Below are positions 17,867-26,415 of a stretch of 64,000 nt of DNA, in pieces (positions within the stretch are counted from its first letter, which is position 1; the number at the start of each line of letters is the position of its first letter). Made by a program: the position numbers and the translations under genes. Below the pieces are notes generated by a model that was given only the letters and a program-made list of their open reading frames with translations, was not told the origin of the DNA and ran no database searches. This DNA is from Amycolatopsis thermalba (GTDB lineage Bacteria; Actinomycetota; Actinomycetes; Mycobacteriales; Pseudonocardiaceae), in assembly GCF_003385215.1 (NCBI RefSeq), contig NZ_PQHW01000002.1, forward strand, positions 1 to 64,000, given 5' to 3'.

Positions 17867-18315
17867 CGGGGTTCCTGATCCTTGAACGCGCTGATAGCTC
17901 TGGTCGCGGCTTCCTCCGACGCATCGTACTGACTGATCGCCACATCGATGGCTCGTCGCAGTGTTTCCAGCAGTTCTTGAGCCGCCTCGAACACCCTGAC
18001 CAAAGATCGGTCGTCCGAGTACATTGCAGTGAGGAAATGATCAGCGGCCTGTCTGGCGTACTCGTCGTTGCCGAATTTCGGCGCCTGCTTGAGCAGGTAT
18101 ATCCGTGGTGTCACATCACCGAGCCGACTTTGCATGTTGGCGACTGCCCGCCGCAGGTGGGAGCCGGTTTCCTCGTCCACGGCCCACCGGCCGGCCTCTG
18201 CATCCGCCAGCATGCGCTTCGCGTCGGTGTTCATCTGGTTCAGCTTGTCTTCGCCGCCGAAGACACCTGCTATCCGAGCGGCGACCGTCCGGCTGTCGTT
18301 CGCGCCGTCAGTCAT
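17863..18315 (-). CDS. Small helical ESX-associated-like protein
   Basis: A 150-residue, mainly helical protein starting with ATG at 18315, coupled to the DUF3558 lipoprotein gene. There is no signal peptide or membrane helix. Length, helical pattern and pairing with a DUF3558 lipoprotein match a recurrent two-gene unit in Pseudonocardiaceae related to type VII secretion (ESX/WXG-like) proteins. No clear WXG motif is visible (the nearest is GRWAVDEETG), so export is not certain. Base composition is less GC-rich than in the flanking genes. Confidence 0.75.
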   Translation of the reverse strand: MTDGANDSRTVAARIAGVFGGEDKLNQMNTDAKRMLADAEAGRWAVDEETGSHLRRAVANMQSRLGDVTPRIYLLKQAPKFGNDEYARQAADHFLTAMYSDDRSLVRVFEAAQELLETLRRAIDVAISQYDASEEAATRAISAFKDQEPR

Positions 18316-18391
18316 GCAGTCCCTCCCCTCGCTCGAGCAGCACGATATCGGTCGGTGTCACGGGCTGTCACCGGTTCGGTGCGACGAGCGG

Positions 18392-20344
18392 CTACGCCGC
18401 CTCCTCCAGGTATGCCGCCGCCTGCAGGGTGAACAGTGCCGCGTAGTCCCCGCCCTGTGACATCAGCTCCTCGTGCGTTCCTTCCTCCGCCAGGCGGCCC
18501 CGGTCGAGCAGCACGATCTTCTCCGCCTGCCGCACCGTCGAGAAGCGGTGCGAGATGTACAGCGTCGTCCGGCCTTCGGACAGTGCTCGTAGCCTCGTGA
18601 ACAGGTCGTGCTCCGCCGCGGCGTCCAGCGCGGACGTCGGCTCGTCCAGGATCAGCAGCGGCGCGTCCCGCATGAAGGCCCGCGCCAGCGCGATCTTCTG
18701 CCACTCGCCGCCGGACAACGAAACCCCCTGGTCGAACCACCGGCCCAGCGGGCTGTCGAAACCCCTCGGCAGCCGGGAAATCCGCCCGGCGACCCCCGCG
18801 CGCTCCGCCGCCTCCTCGATCCGCGGCCGGTCGGCCAAGCCGCTCAGCTGCCCCAGCCCGATGTTCTCCGCCGCCGTCCCCTGGTACGTCACGTAGTCCT
18901 GGAACACCGCCGAGATCCGCGCCCGCAACTCGTCCGGGTCGAACTCCCGCAGGTCCACCCCGTCCAGCAGGATCCGGCCCTCCGTCGGGTCGTAGAGCCG
19001 GCACAGCAGCTTGATCAACGTCGACTTCCCGGCCCCGTTCCGCCCCACCACGGCCACCGTCTCACCCGGCCGGATCTCGAACGACACCCCGTCCAGCGCC
19101 TTCTCCGCCGCCCCCGGGTAGCTGAACGACACGTTCTCGAACGACACGTGCCCCCGCACCGGCTCCGGCACCGGCCGCGCTGCGGCCGGCGCCGTGATCC
19201 GCGGCGCGGTCCCCAGGAACTGGTACAGCGTGTCCAGGTACAGGTTGTTCTCGTACATCCCGGAGAACCCGCTGAACAACCCCTGCACCGACGTCTGCAC
19301 CGCCGCCGCGGCCGCCGTGTACAGCGCCAGGTCCCCGATCGACAACCGCCCGGCCACCGCCTCCAGCGCGATGTACAACGCGATCCCCGAACCAGCCAAA
19401 GTGGACAGGAGACTCCACGCCGTGCCGACCAGGTTCCGCCGCGTGGTCAGCCGCCGCTCGCGCGCGTAGTAGTTCTGCCCCAGCCGCCGGAACCGGTCCA
19501 CCAGGTACGGCCCGAGCCCGAACAGCTTGGTCTCCTTGGCGTAGGTGTCGGTCGTGACCAGCGAGTTCAGGTAGTCCATCCGCCGCCGGATCGGGGACAT
19601 CCACAGCGCCAGCATGAACGCCCGCGACCCGTACTTCGACTGCGAGATGAACGCCGGCACCGGCGCGGCCAGCGCGACGACCGCCAGCAGCGGGCTCACC
19701 GACACCAGCAGCACCACCATGCTCGCGAACGTGATCGACGTCCGCACCAGCCCCAGCGCCGAGGTCAGCATCGCCACCGGACGCTGCGGTGCCTCCTGCG
19801 ACGCCTGCCGCAGCTGGTCGTAGGACTCCGAGTCCTCGAAGAACTGCAGGTCCAGCTTGCTCGCGTGGTCCATCACGCGGTGCCGGATGCTCAGTGTCAT
19901 CCGCTCCTGCAGCAGCTGCTGCGCCGCGTTCGTCAGCGCGGTGCTGATCGCCGTCGCGGTGAACACACCGAACTCCAGCACCGCCAGCTCGACGATCCGG
20001 GTCGTCGAGCCGTGGCCCTGCACCGCCGCCACCACCGCGTCCAGCAGCAGCTTCGCCACGTACGCGGTGGCCGTCGGCAGCACCCCGCTGACCAGTGTGG
20101 ACAGTCCGATCAGGATGGTGATCACCGGGCTGGCCTGCCAGGCCAGCCGGACCACCCGCGGCAGCCCGCGCACGGTGCCGCTCGCCGACTGCCGCAGCCG
20201 CGCCAGCCGGGACCGCAGGTCCGTCGGCTCGTCCCGCACCGGGTCCGGGATGTCGACCGGCCCGGTCAGGCCGCTCTCCGCGACCGTGCTGCTGGCCCGC
20301 CGCATCTGCCGCCGCAGGCCGATCGACGGCCCGCCCCCGTGCAT
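18392..20344 (-). CDS. ABC exporter, fused membrane and ATPase domains
   Basis: A ~650-residue half-transporter. ATG 20344 overlaps the upstream TetR stop by one base (TGATG); GTG 20347 is equally possible. Residues ~60-370 form a six-helix exporter-type membrane domain. The ATPase has Walker A GRNGAGKST at ~431-439, Q-loop FQDYV, signature LSGGE at ~540 and Walker [14 protein letters not shown]. It should act as a homodimer or with a partner exporting a lipid, peptide or drug. Position directly after a TetR regulator with its own operator suggests substrate-induced efflux. Confidence 0.93.
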   Translation of the reverse strand: MHGGGPSIGLRRQMRRASSTVAESGLTGPVDIPDPVRDEPTDLRSRLARLRQSASGTVRGLPRVVRLAWQASPVITILIGLSTLVSGVLPTATAYVAKLLLDAVVAAVQGHGSTTRIVELAVLEFGVFTATAISTALTNAAQQLLQERMTLSIRHRVMDHASKLDLQFFEDSESYDQLRQASQEAPQRPVAMLTSALGLVRTSITFASMVVLLVSVSPLLAVVALAAPVPAFISQSKYGSRAFMLALWMSPIRRRMDYLNSLVTTDTYAKETKLFGLGPYLVDRFRRLGQNYYARERRLTTRRNLVGTAWSLLSTLAGSGIALYIALEAVAGRLSIGDLALYTAAAAAVQTSVQGLFSGFSGMYENNLYLDTLYQFLGTAPRITAPAAARPVPEPVRGHVSFENVSFSYPGAAEKALDGVSFEIRPGETVAVVGRNGAGKSTLIKLLCRLYDPTEGRILLDGVDLREFDPDELRARISAVFQDYVTYQGTAAENIGLGQLSGLADRPRIEEAAERAGVAGRISRLPRGFDSPLGRWFDQGVSLSGGEWQKIALARAFMRDAPLLILDEPTSALDAAAEHDLFTRLRALSEGRTTLYISHRFSTVRQAEKIVLLDRGRLAEEGTHEELMSQGGDYAALFTLQAAAYLEEAA

Positions 20345-20928
20345 CACGCGCTCACCGCCCCGTGCAGGAACACGTCGATCAGCTCCGCCGTGGTCAGCAC
20401 GGCCTGTTGCTCGTCGCGGCGGCGCGAGAACAGCAGCGACAGGAAGACCGCCGCCAGCTTCTCAGCGGGCAGGCGCAACCGGTCCTCGGGCGTGAACAGT
20501 TCCGCGACGGCCTCGCGCATCGCGGTGAAGGACTCCATTCGCGAGCCCTTCCGGTGCCCACCGCGCTTGAGGTGGCCGGAGGAGTGCAACGCCGACATCA
20601 GCGCGCCCATCCGTTCCAGGTGGGCCGACAGCGCCTCGGCGGCTTCGGTGAGCCGGTCCGGCAGCGGCTGGTCGAGCGGGATCTCGGCGATCGCCTGGAG
20701 CACGCCGTCCGGGTTGAGCGCCTCGGCGACACACGCGTCGATCAGCTCGTCCTTGTCGGTGAAGGCGCGGAAGATCGTGCCCTCCCCGATCCCGGCGGCC
20801 CGCGCGATCTGCGCGGTCGTCACGGCGGCGCCGTGTTCGACGACCAGCGGCAGCACGGCCCGCACGATCATGCGGCGACGGTCTTCCGCGCTCATGCCGG
20901 GCGCGCGGCGTCTGGGAGCTTCGGTCAT
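20344..20928 (-). CDS. TetR-family repressor
   Basis: A 194-residue regulator starting with ATG at 20928. The N-terminal helix-turn-helix (residues ~20-65) has the canonical pattern VTTAQIARAAGIGEGTIFRAFTDKDELID. The C-terminal ligand-binding domain is variable, as is normal. A perfect 18-bp palindrome lies 15 bp upstream of the start, so it very probably represses its own transcription and that of the coupled ABC exporter downstream. The inducer is unknown, perhaps the exported compound. Confidence 0.95.
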   Translation of the reverse strand: MTEAPRRRAPGMSAEDRRRMIVRAVLPLVVEHGAAVTTAQIARAAGIGEGTIFRAFTDKDELIDACVAEALNPDGVLQAIAEIPLDQPLPDRLTEAAEALSAHLERMGALMSALHSSGHLKRGGHRKGSRMESFTAMREAVAELFTPEDRLRLPAEKLAAVFLSLLFSRRRDEQQAVLTTAELIDVFLHGAVSA

Positions 20929-20942
20929 GACGACCAGTGTGC

Positions 20943-20960
20943 GGAGTGAGCGCTCACTCC
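20943..20960. promoter_or_regulatory. TetR operator, perfect 18-bp palindrome
   Basis: GGAGTGAGCGCTCACTCC is a perfect inverted repeat with 9-bp arms located 15 bp before the TetR start codon. Its size and position are typical of autoregulatory TetR operators. Confidence 0.85.
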
Positions 20961-21010
20961 GTCAAGCGGTCAAAGAGCGGGGCCGCGCCCGAACGACGCG
21001 GCCCCGACCC

Positions 21011-22333
21011 TCAGTACGTGATCGCCATGGCCGGATCGGCCAGCAGCGCGCCGACGTCGGCCAGGAACTTCGAGCCCTGCTGCCCGTCGACCAGCCGGTG
21101 GTCGAAGCTCAGCGCCAGCTGCAGCACCTTCCGCACCGCGAGCTGCCCGTCCACCACCCACGGCGCGTCCTTGATCGCGCCGAAGGCCAGGATCGCGGCC
21201 TCGCCCGGGTTGATGATCGGCGTGCCGGTGTCGACGCCGAACACGCCGACGTTGGTGATCGTGATCGTGCCGTTCACCATGTCCGCGGGCGGGGTCTTGC
21301 CCTCGCGCGCGGTCGTGGTCAGCTCGTCCAGCGCCCGCGCCAGCTCCGGCAGCGACATCGCGTCCGCGTCCCGGATCTTCGGCACCACGAGCCCGCGGGG
21401 CGTCGCCGCGGCGATGCCCAGGTGCACGTAGTCCTTGTAGACGATCTCGCCGGCCGCCTCGTCCCACGACGCGTTCACGTCCGGCGTCCGCTTCGCCGCC
21501 ATGCACACGGCCTTGGCCGCGAAGGCCAGCGGCGTGAGCTTCACCCCGGCGAAGTCCGGGTGCTTCTTCAGCCGCTCACGCAGCTCCATCATCGGCGTCA
21601 CGTCGATCGTCAGGAACTCCGTGACGTGCGGCGCGGTGAAGGCGCTCTCGACCATCGCCGCCGCGGTCGCCTTGCGGACGCCCCGGATCGGCACCCGCCG
21701 CTCGCGCTCACCGGCCGTTGGCGCGGGAGCGGCCGGGCGCGCCGCCCGCTCGACGTCCTCACGCGTGATGATCCCGCCCTCGGCGGACCCGGCGATCGTC
21801 GACAAGTCGACACCGAGGTCCTTGGCGAGCTTGCGCACCGGCGGCTTCGCCAGCGGCACGTACCCGCCGCGAGCCGCCGTGGGCGCGGCCGGAGCCGGAG
21901 CAGAAGCCGGTTGAGCCGTAGCCGAACGAGCCGGAACCGGAGCGGCGGCCTTGCGCGGCCGTCGCCGGGCCTCGGTCGTCTTCGAGCCGTAGCCGACCAG
22001 CGGCTTCATCTCCTCCTCCGCCGGAGCGGCCGGAGCGGGCGCGGACGACCCGTTCACCGCCTGCGCCGGAGCCGCCGACGACCCACCGGGATCCACGTCC
22101 ACGGTCAGCAGCGGCGCCCCGACCTCGACGGTGTCCCCGGCCTCGGCCAGCACCTCGGTGACCACACCGGCCCACGGAATCGGCAGCTCGACGGCGGCCT
22201 TCGCGGTCTCCACCTCGACGACGATCTGGTTGACCTGGACCTCGTCACCCGGCTGGACGCGCCAGTTCAGGATCTCGGCTTCGGTCAGGCCTTCGGCGGT
22301 GTCGGCGAGCAGGAACTGCTTGTACTCGGGCAC
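21011..22333 (-). CDS. bkdC: Branched-chain 2-oxoacid dehydrogenase E2 (dihydrolipoyl acyltransferase)
   Basis: A 440-residue E2 core subunit starting with GTG at 22333. An N-terminal lipoyl domain carries the lipoylated Lys45 in VEVETAKAAV. An Ala/Pro linker follows, then a peripheral subunit-binding domain (PVRKLAKDLGVDLSTIAGSAEGG) and the catalytic acyltransferase domain with the terminal SFDHRLVDGQQGSKF active-site motif. E2 transfers the acyl group from E1 to CoA. It is third in the operon after E1 alpha and E1 beta. No E3 gene is nearby, so lipoamide dehydrogenase must come from elsewhere. The branched-chain assignment rests on the E1 subunits and the adjacent Liv transporter. Confidence 0.93.
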   Translation of the reverse strand: MPEYKQFLLADTAEGLTEAEILNWRVQPGDEVQVNQIVVEVETAKAAVELPIPWAGVVTEVLAEAGDTVEVGAPLLTVDVDPGGSSAAPAQAVNGSSAPAPAAPAEEEMKPLVGYGSKTTEARRRPRKAAAPVPARSATAQPASAPAPAAPTAARGGYVPLAKPPVRKLAKDLGVDLSTIAGSAEGGIITREDVERAARPAAPAPTAGERERRVPIRGVRKATAAAMVESAFTAPHVTEFLTIDVTPMMELRERLKKHPDFAGVKLTPLAFAAKAVCMAAKRTPDVNASWDEAAGEIVYKDYVHLGIAAATPRGLVVPKIRDADAMSLPELARALDELTTTAREGKTPPADMVNGTITITNVGVFGVDTGTPIINPGEAAILAFGAIKDAPWVVDGQLAVRKVLQLALSFDHRLVDGQQGSKFLADVGALLADPAMAITY

Positions 22334-22339
22334 CCCGCC

Positions 22340-23368
22340 TCACCAGCCCATCGCGCGGTCGACGGTGTGCAGCACGCGGTCCAGGTCCGGCAGGAAGTGC
22401 TCCTCCAGCTTGGACGGCGGGTACGGCGTGTCGAACCCGGTGGCCCGCAGCACCGGCGCTTCCAGCGAGTAGAAGCACTCCTGCTGCACGCGCGCGGCGA
22501 TCTCCGAGGTGATCGACGACTCCGAGGACGCCTCGGTGACCGCGACCAGCCGTCCGGTGCGGCGCACCGACTCGAACACCGGCGCGAGGTCGAGCGGCGA
22601 GATCGTGCGCAGGTCGATGACCTCCAGCGACCGCCCTTCCTCGGCCGCCGCGGCAGCGGCGTCCAGGCACACCTTGACCGACGGCCCGTAGGCGACCAGC
22701 GTGCAGTCGGTGCCCTCGCGCACGACCCGCGAGGCGAACAGCGGCCCGCCCGGCGTCGTCGTGTCCACTTCGGACTTCAGCTGCCCGTTGTGGTAGAGCC
22801 GCTTCGGCTCGAAGAACAGCACCGGGTCGTCGCACGCGATGGCCTGCTGGATCATCCAGTACGCGTCGGTCGGGTTGGAGCACGACACGACCTTCAGCCC
22901 GGGGATGTGCGCGAACAGCGACTCCGGCGACTCCGAGTGGTGCTCAACGGCACCGATCCCGCCGCCGAAGGGCACGCGCACGACCACCGGCACCTTGATC
23001 TTGCCCTGGGTCCGGTAGTGCAGCTTGGCCAGCTGCGAGGAGATCTGGTCGAACCCGGGGAAGATGAACCCCTCGAACTGGATCTCGCACACCGGCCGGA
23101 ACCCGCGCACGGCCAGGCCGACCGCGGTGCCGATGATGCCGGACTCGGCCAGCGGCGTGTCCAGCACGCGCTGCTCGCCGAAGTCCTTCTGCAGCCCGTC
23201 GGTGATGCGGAAGACGCCGCCGAGCTTGCCGACGTCCTCACCGAGGATGATGACCTTGTCGTCGGCCTCCATCGCGGCACGCAGGCCCAGGTTGAGGGCC
23301 TTGCCGATGGTCAGCTTCTGCACGGCGGGCACCGCACCGTCCACAGGGGACTTGACGGGGGCGGCCAT
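22340..23368 (-). CDS. bkdB: 2-oxoacid dehydrogenase E1 component, beta subunit
   Basis: A 342-residue transketolase-like subunit starting with ATG at 23368, overlapping the E1 alpha stop by one base (TGATG). Typical features are LGEDVGKLGGVF near residue 45, DTPLAESGIIGTAVGLA, QFEGFIFPGFDQI, and the C-terminal transketolase domain with SLEVIDLRTISPLD. With E1 alpha it forms the ThDP-dependent decarboxylase of the complex, most likely for branched-chain 2-oxoacids derived from Leu, Ile and Val. Confidence 0.94.
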   Translation of the reverse strand: MAAPVKSPVDGAVPAVQKLTIGKALNLGLRAAMEADDKVIILGEDVGKLGGVFRITDGLQKDFGEQRVLDTPLAESGIIGTAVGLAVRGFRPVCEIQFEGFIFPGFDQISSQLAKLHYRTQGKIKVPVVVRVPFGGGIGAVEHHSESPESLFAHIPGLKVVSCSNPTDAYWMIQQAIACDDPVLFFEPKRLYHNGQLKSEVDTTTPGGPLFASRVVREGTDCTLVAYGPSVKVCLDAAAAAAEEGRSLEVIDLRTISPLDLAPVFESVRRTGRLVAVTEASSESSITSEIAARVQQECFYSLEAPVLRATGFDTPYPPSKLEEHFLPDLDRVLHTVDRAMGW

Positions 23369-24576
23369 CAGCGCTCACCCGCTTCCACGAAACCGGCCAG
23401 GTAGGACAGGTACTCGTCGCGCTGGGCGTCGAGCACCGGCGACGGTTCGGCGTAGACGTTCGCGAACACGCGTTCCGGCGGCGGTTCCGGCATGTTGAAG
23501 CAGAACTCGCGCAGGTCCGCGGCGAAGGCGTCGGCCTCGGACTGGATCTGGTCGAACCACTCCTGGTCGGCGTACCCGTTGCGCGCCAGGTGCACCCGCA
23601 CGCGCTCGATCGGGTCCTTGTGCTTCCACACCTCCAGCTCCTCGGAGAGCCGGTAGCGGGTCGGGTCGTCGGTGGTGGTGTGCGCGTCCATCCGGTAGGT
23701 GAACGCCTCGATCAGCACCGGGCCGTTGCCGTGGCGGCACTCCTCGAGCGCCCAGCGGGTCACCGCGAGGCAGGCCAGCACGTCGTTGCCGTCGACGCGG
23801 ATGCCGGGGAAGCCGTAGCCGCGGGCGCGCTGGTACAGCGGGAGCCGGGACTGGCGCTCGGTCGGCTCGGAGATCGCCCACTGGTTGTTCTGGCAGAAGA
23901 ACACCAGCGGCGCGTCGTACACCGCGGCCCACACGAAGCCCTCGTGCACGTCGCCCTGCGAGGTGGCGCCGTCGCCGAAGTAGACGATGGTCGCTTCGCC
24001 GTCGTCGTCACCGACCTTGCCCTCGAACTTCTGGCCCATCGCGTAGCCGGCGGCGTTGAGGACCTGGTTGCCGATCACGATGGTGTACGGGTGGAAGCCG
24101 TGGGCCTGGAAGTCCCAGCCGCCGTGGTCGGTGCACCGGAAGATGCCCAGCAGTTCCTTGAAGTCGACACCGCGGGTGTAGGCCACGCCGTGTTCCCGGT
24201 AGCTCGGGAAGGCCATGTCCTGCGGCTTGAGCGCGCGGCCGGAGCCGACCTGCGCGGCCTCCTGGCCCAGCAGCGGGACCCAGATGCCGAGCTGGCCCTG
24301 GCGCTGCATGGCGTTGGCTTCCCGGTCGGCCCGGCGGACCAGCACCATGTCGCGGTAGAGCCCGCGCAGCGCTTCCGGGTCGACGTCGGAGATGTAGCGG
24401 TCGAACTGCGGCGAAGCGATTCGCTCGCCTTCGGGGGTGAGCAGCTGAGTCACCTCAGCGCCACCCGCGTCCGTGTTTCGCAAACCCGCGATCACCTGCT
24501 CCCGCGATGGTTGGGCGGCCTGTGCGGCCGGTCCTTCGCCGGGCTCCGGGTGCGTCCACTGTTCGGGGGACGGCAT
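23368..24576 (-). CDS. bkdA: 2-oxoacid dehydrogenase E1 component, alpha subunit
   Basis: A 402-residue subunit starting with ATG at 24576. The thiamine diphosphate motif is seen as GDGATSQGDVHEGF ... FFCQNNQWAIS, and AYTRGVDFKELLG, DAHTTTDDPTRYR and the YGFPGIRVDGNDVLA stretch match the branched-chain E1 alpha family. It heads the E1a-E1b-E2 operon. The C-terminal HTTTDDPTRYR segment holds the residues usually phosphorylated in eukaryotic homologues. The product feeds branched acyl-CoA primers to fatty-acid and polyketide synthesis in actinomycetes. Confidence 0.94.
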   Translation of the reverse strand: MPSPEQWTHPEPGEGPAAQAAQPSREQVIAGLRNTDAGGAEVTQLLTPEGERIASPQFDRYISDVDPEALRGLYRDMVLVRRADREANAMQRQGQLGIWVPLLGQEAAQVGSGRALKPQDMAFPSYREHGVAYTRGVDFKELLGIFRCTDHGGWDFQAHGFHPYTIVIGNQVLNAAGYAMGQKFEGKVGDDDGEATIVYFGDGATSQGDVHEGFVWAAVYDAPLVFFCQNNQWAISEPTERQSRLPLYQRARGYGFPGIRVDGNDVLACLAVTRWALEECRHGNGPVLIEAFTYRMDAHTTTDDPTRYRLSEELEVWKHKDPIERVRVHLARNGYADQEWFDQIQSEADAFAADLREFCFNMPEPPPERVFANVYAEPSPVLDAQRDEYLSYLAGFVEAGER

Positions 24577-24931
24577 GCGCGTTCTCCTCGGTGTCCTGCC
24601 ACGAGGCCGCTTGTGGCGGCCGCTGATGGCTGGCCGCCGGCCACCGACGATTCGGGTCCGAAGCGCGGCAGCCGTCGGCCGTGACGGCTTACGGGGAACA
24701 TCCTGACACGAACCGGCCCCGGGAGTGCAGGCCTGCGCCTGATTTGTTGCTGGGAAAGCGGGCTCTGAGCTGGGGAAACGCTCGGAAGCCCGAAGGACGG
24801 CCCACCGACAGTCTGCCGTGCGGCCGCGCGCTCACCTGCTCGGAAGTGACAGACGGGCCACCTCCGTCGCGCGGAACGCTCCGGAGGTGACCCGCGTAGG
24901 CCGATCCAGTGACCTGCGTCACGCCACCCGG
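24577..24931. other. Intergenic region upstream of bkd operon
   Basis: This 355-bp stretch separates the start of the E1 alpha gene from the end of the Liv substrate-binding gene; both are on the minus strand. It should hold the bkd promoter. I find no frame with coding character, no convincing operator palindrome and no strong terminator hairpin. Confidence 0.5.
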
Positions 24932-26206
24932 TTACAGGTTGGCCTTCGTGAACTGGTACTGCTGTGCCGCCTGTGAACTGAAGTTGTACTTGAGGGTGGC
25001 CAGCCCGAACGGCTTCGCCGGGTCGACCTTGAACAGCGTGCTCGACCGCGGCGGGTTGCGGGTGTCGGCCGGGCCGTACTCGTAGTCGCCGGCGAGCCCG
25101 TCGAACGACACCGTGCCCAGCTCGCTGGACGCCTTCAGGATGCCGTCGCGGGACAGGTCGCCCAGCTCGACGGCCTTCTCCAGCACCGCCGTCATCGCGC
25201 GGGCCTGGTTGTAGCCGAACGCGAAGTAGTAGTCCGGCTCCTGCTGCGGCGCGAACTGGTTCTTCCGGTTGACCATCTCGGTCATGCCCGGCACGGAGTT
25301 GTCGCCCCACTCGGTGCCCTCGGCGACGATCGTGACGTACTGCTGCAGGTACGGCGCGATCGCGGACTTGGCGAACGCCGAGGTGTAACTCGGCGACTGC
25401 CCGTACCACCTGGGCGCGAACCGGGCCTGCGCCGCGGTGCCCCAGATCTTGGCCGCGTCCGTCGGGGTCGCGGTCAGGAACACCATCTGGCAGCCGGCTC
25501 CGGCGAGCGCGCCGATCTGCCCGGCGTAGTTCTCCGTGCCCGCCTTGAAGCGCTGCGTGTTCGCCACGGTGAAGCCGTAGTGCTTCGCGGCGAAGTCGAT
25601 GCCGGCCTGGCCCGCCTCGCCGTAGACGTCGTCCTGGACCATCGTGCAGATCCGCGAGTCCTTGGTGCCGCCACCCTCGGTGAGGTAGTGGTCCATCGCG
25701 TTGATCGACTGCACCTGGTACGGGCCGCCGACCGGCAGCAGGTTCTCCTCACGCACCCACAGCGCGTCCAGCGACGCGGGCGCGGCGAGCATCTTGTCCG
25801 CGCGCAGCTGCGGCAGCACGGCCAGCGTCGACGGCGTGCCCAGCAGCTGGGTGAACGCGACGACGTCGCCCTTGACCTTGTTGTACTGCTGCACCGCGAC
25901 TTCCGGCCGGTACTGGGTGTCCTCCTGGACCAGCTCGACCTTGTACTTGCCGGCGATGCCGCCGCGGGCGTTGAGCGCGTCGAACCAGACCTTGTTGCCC
26001 GAGGTCAGCGGCTGTCCGATGACCGCGACGGGCCCGGACAGCGGGGACAGCACGCCGAGCTTGATCGTGGTGCCGTCGAACCCGGTGGTGGCACCCGGGT
26101 TGCCGGCCTGCCCGCCACCACCGCCTTCGTCGTCGCCCGCGCCACCGCACGCGGCGAGCACGAGTGTCGCCGCGGCCAGCACCGCCGCGATCCGCGTTCT
26201 CTTCAT
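24932..26206 (-). CDS. Branched-chain amino-acid-type ABC transporter substrate-binding lipoprotein
   Basis: A 424-residue lipoprotein starting with ATG at 26206 after a strong GAGGAGG site. The signal peptide ends LVLAAC with acylated Cys20, followed by a Gly-rich linker. The mature protein is a type I periplasmic-binding fold of the LivJ/Peripla_BP_6 class (IKLGVLSPLSGPVAVIGQPLTSGNKVWFDALNARGGIAGKYKVELV). It is the last gene of a six-gene operon with LivFGHM homologues, separated from livM by ~210 bp with a hairpin. The ligand could be a branched amino acid, or, given the acyl-CoA ligase in the operon, a carboxylic acid. Confidence 0.92.
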   Translation of the reverse strand: MKRTRIAAVLAAATLVLAACGGAGDDEGGGGGQAGNPGATTGFDGTTIKLGVLSPLSGPVAVIGQPLTSGNKVWFDALNARGGIAGKYKVELVQEDTQYRPEVAVQQYNKVKGDVVAFTQLLGTPSTLAVLPQLRADKMLAAPASLDALWVREENLLPVGGPYQVQSINAMDHYLTEGGGTKDSRICTMVQDDVYGEAGQAGIDFAAKHYGFTVANTQRFKAGTENYAGQIGALAGAGCQMVFLTATPTDAAKIWGTAAQARFAPRWYGQSPSYTSAFAKSAIAPYLQQYVTIVAEGTEWGDNSVPGMTEMVNRKNQFAPQQEPDYYFAFGYNQARAMTAVLEKAVELGDLSRDGILKASSELGTVSFDGLAGDYEYGPADTRNPPRSSTLFKVDPAKPFGLATLKYNFSSQAAQQYQFTKANL

Positions 26207-26236
26207 GGACGCCTCCTCGACTGGGTTCTGTTTGAT

Positions 26237-26253
26237 AAGCGGCGGAGCCGCTT
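26237..26253 (-). other. Intercistronic hairpin between livM and binding-protein gene
   Basis: AAGCGGC-GGA-GCCGCTT is a 7-bp stem with a 3-nt loop located 31 bp before the binding-protein start. Such hairpins often stabilise transcript ends and raise binding-protein expression. There is no U-tract, so it is not a clear terminator. Confidence 0.5.
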
Positions 26254-26415
26254 GTTGTGGGCCGTGCGCTTGCACCGCCGCGGGTTCTGAGGTGGTTCCT
26301 GGCGAGGACAGCGCCGACGTGGTGACCTGGCGGTCATGAGGAGGCGATCCCACAGCCGGGGGCCGCCTCAGGTTCCGCCACCCGCACCGCCACGCAAGTC
26401 ACTTCGACAACCTCC

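Noticed and set aside
18608-23404. A very long plus-strand open frame (nearly 1600 codons) antisense to the ABC, TetR and bkd genes
   Set aside because: It runs through several well-supported minus-strand genes, is Arg/Pro-rich without any domain, and arises from the high GC content.
26207-26353. N-terminal extension of the Liv substrate-binding protein
   Set aside because: The internal ATG has a strong ribosome site and begins a classic lipoprotein signal peptide; the extension would bury it.
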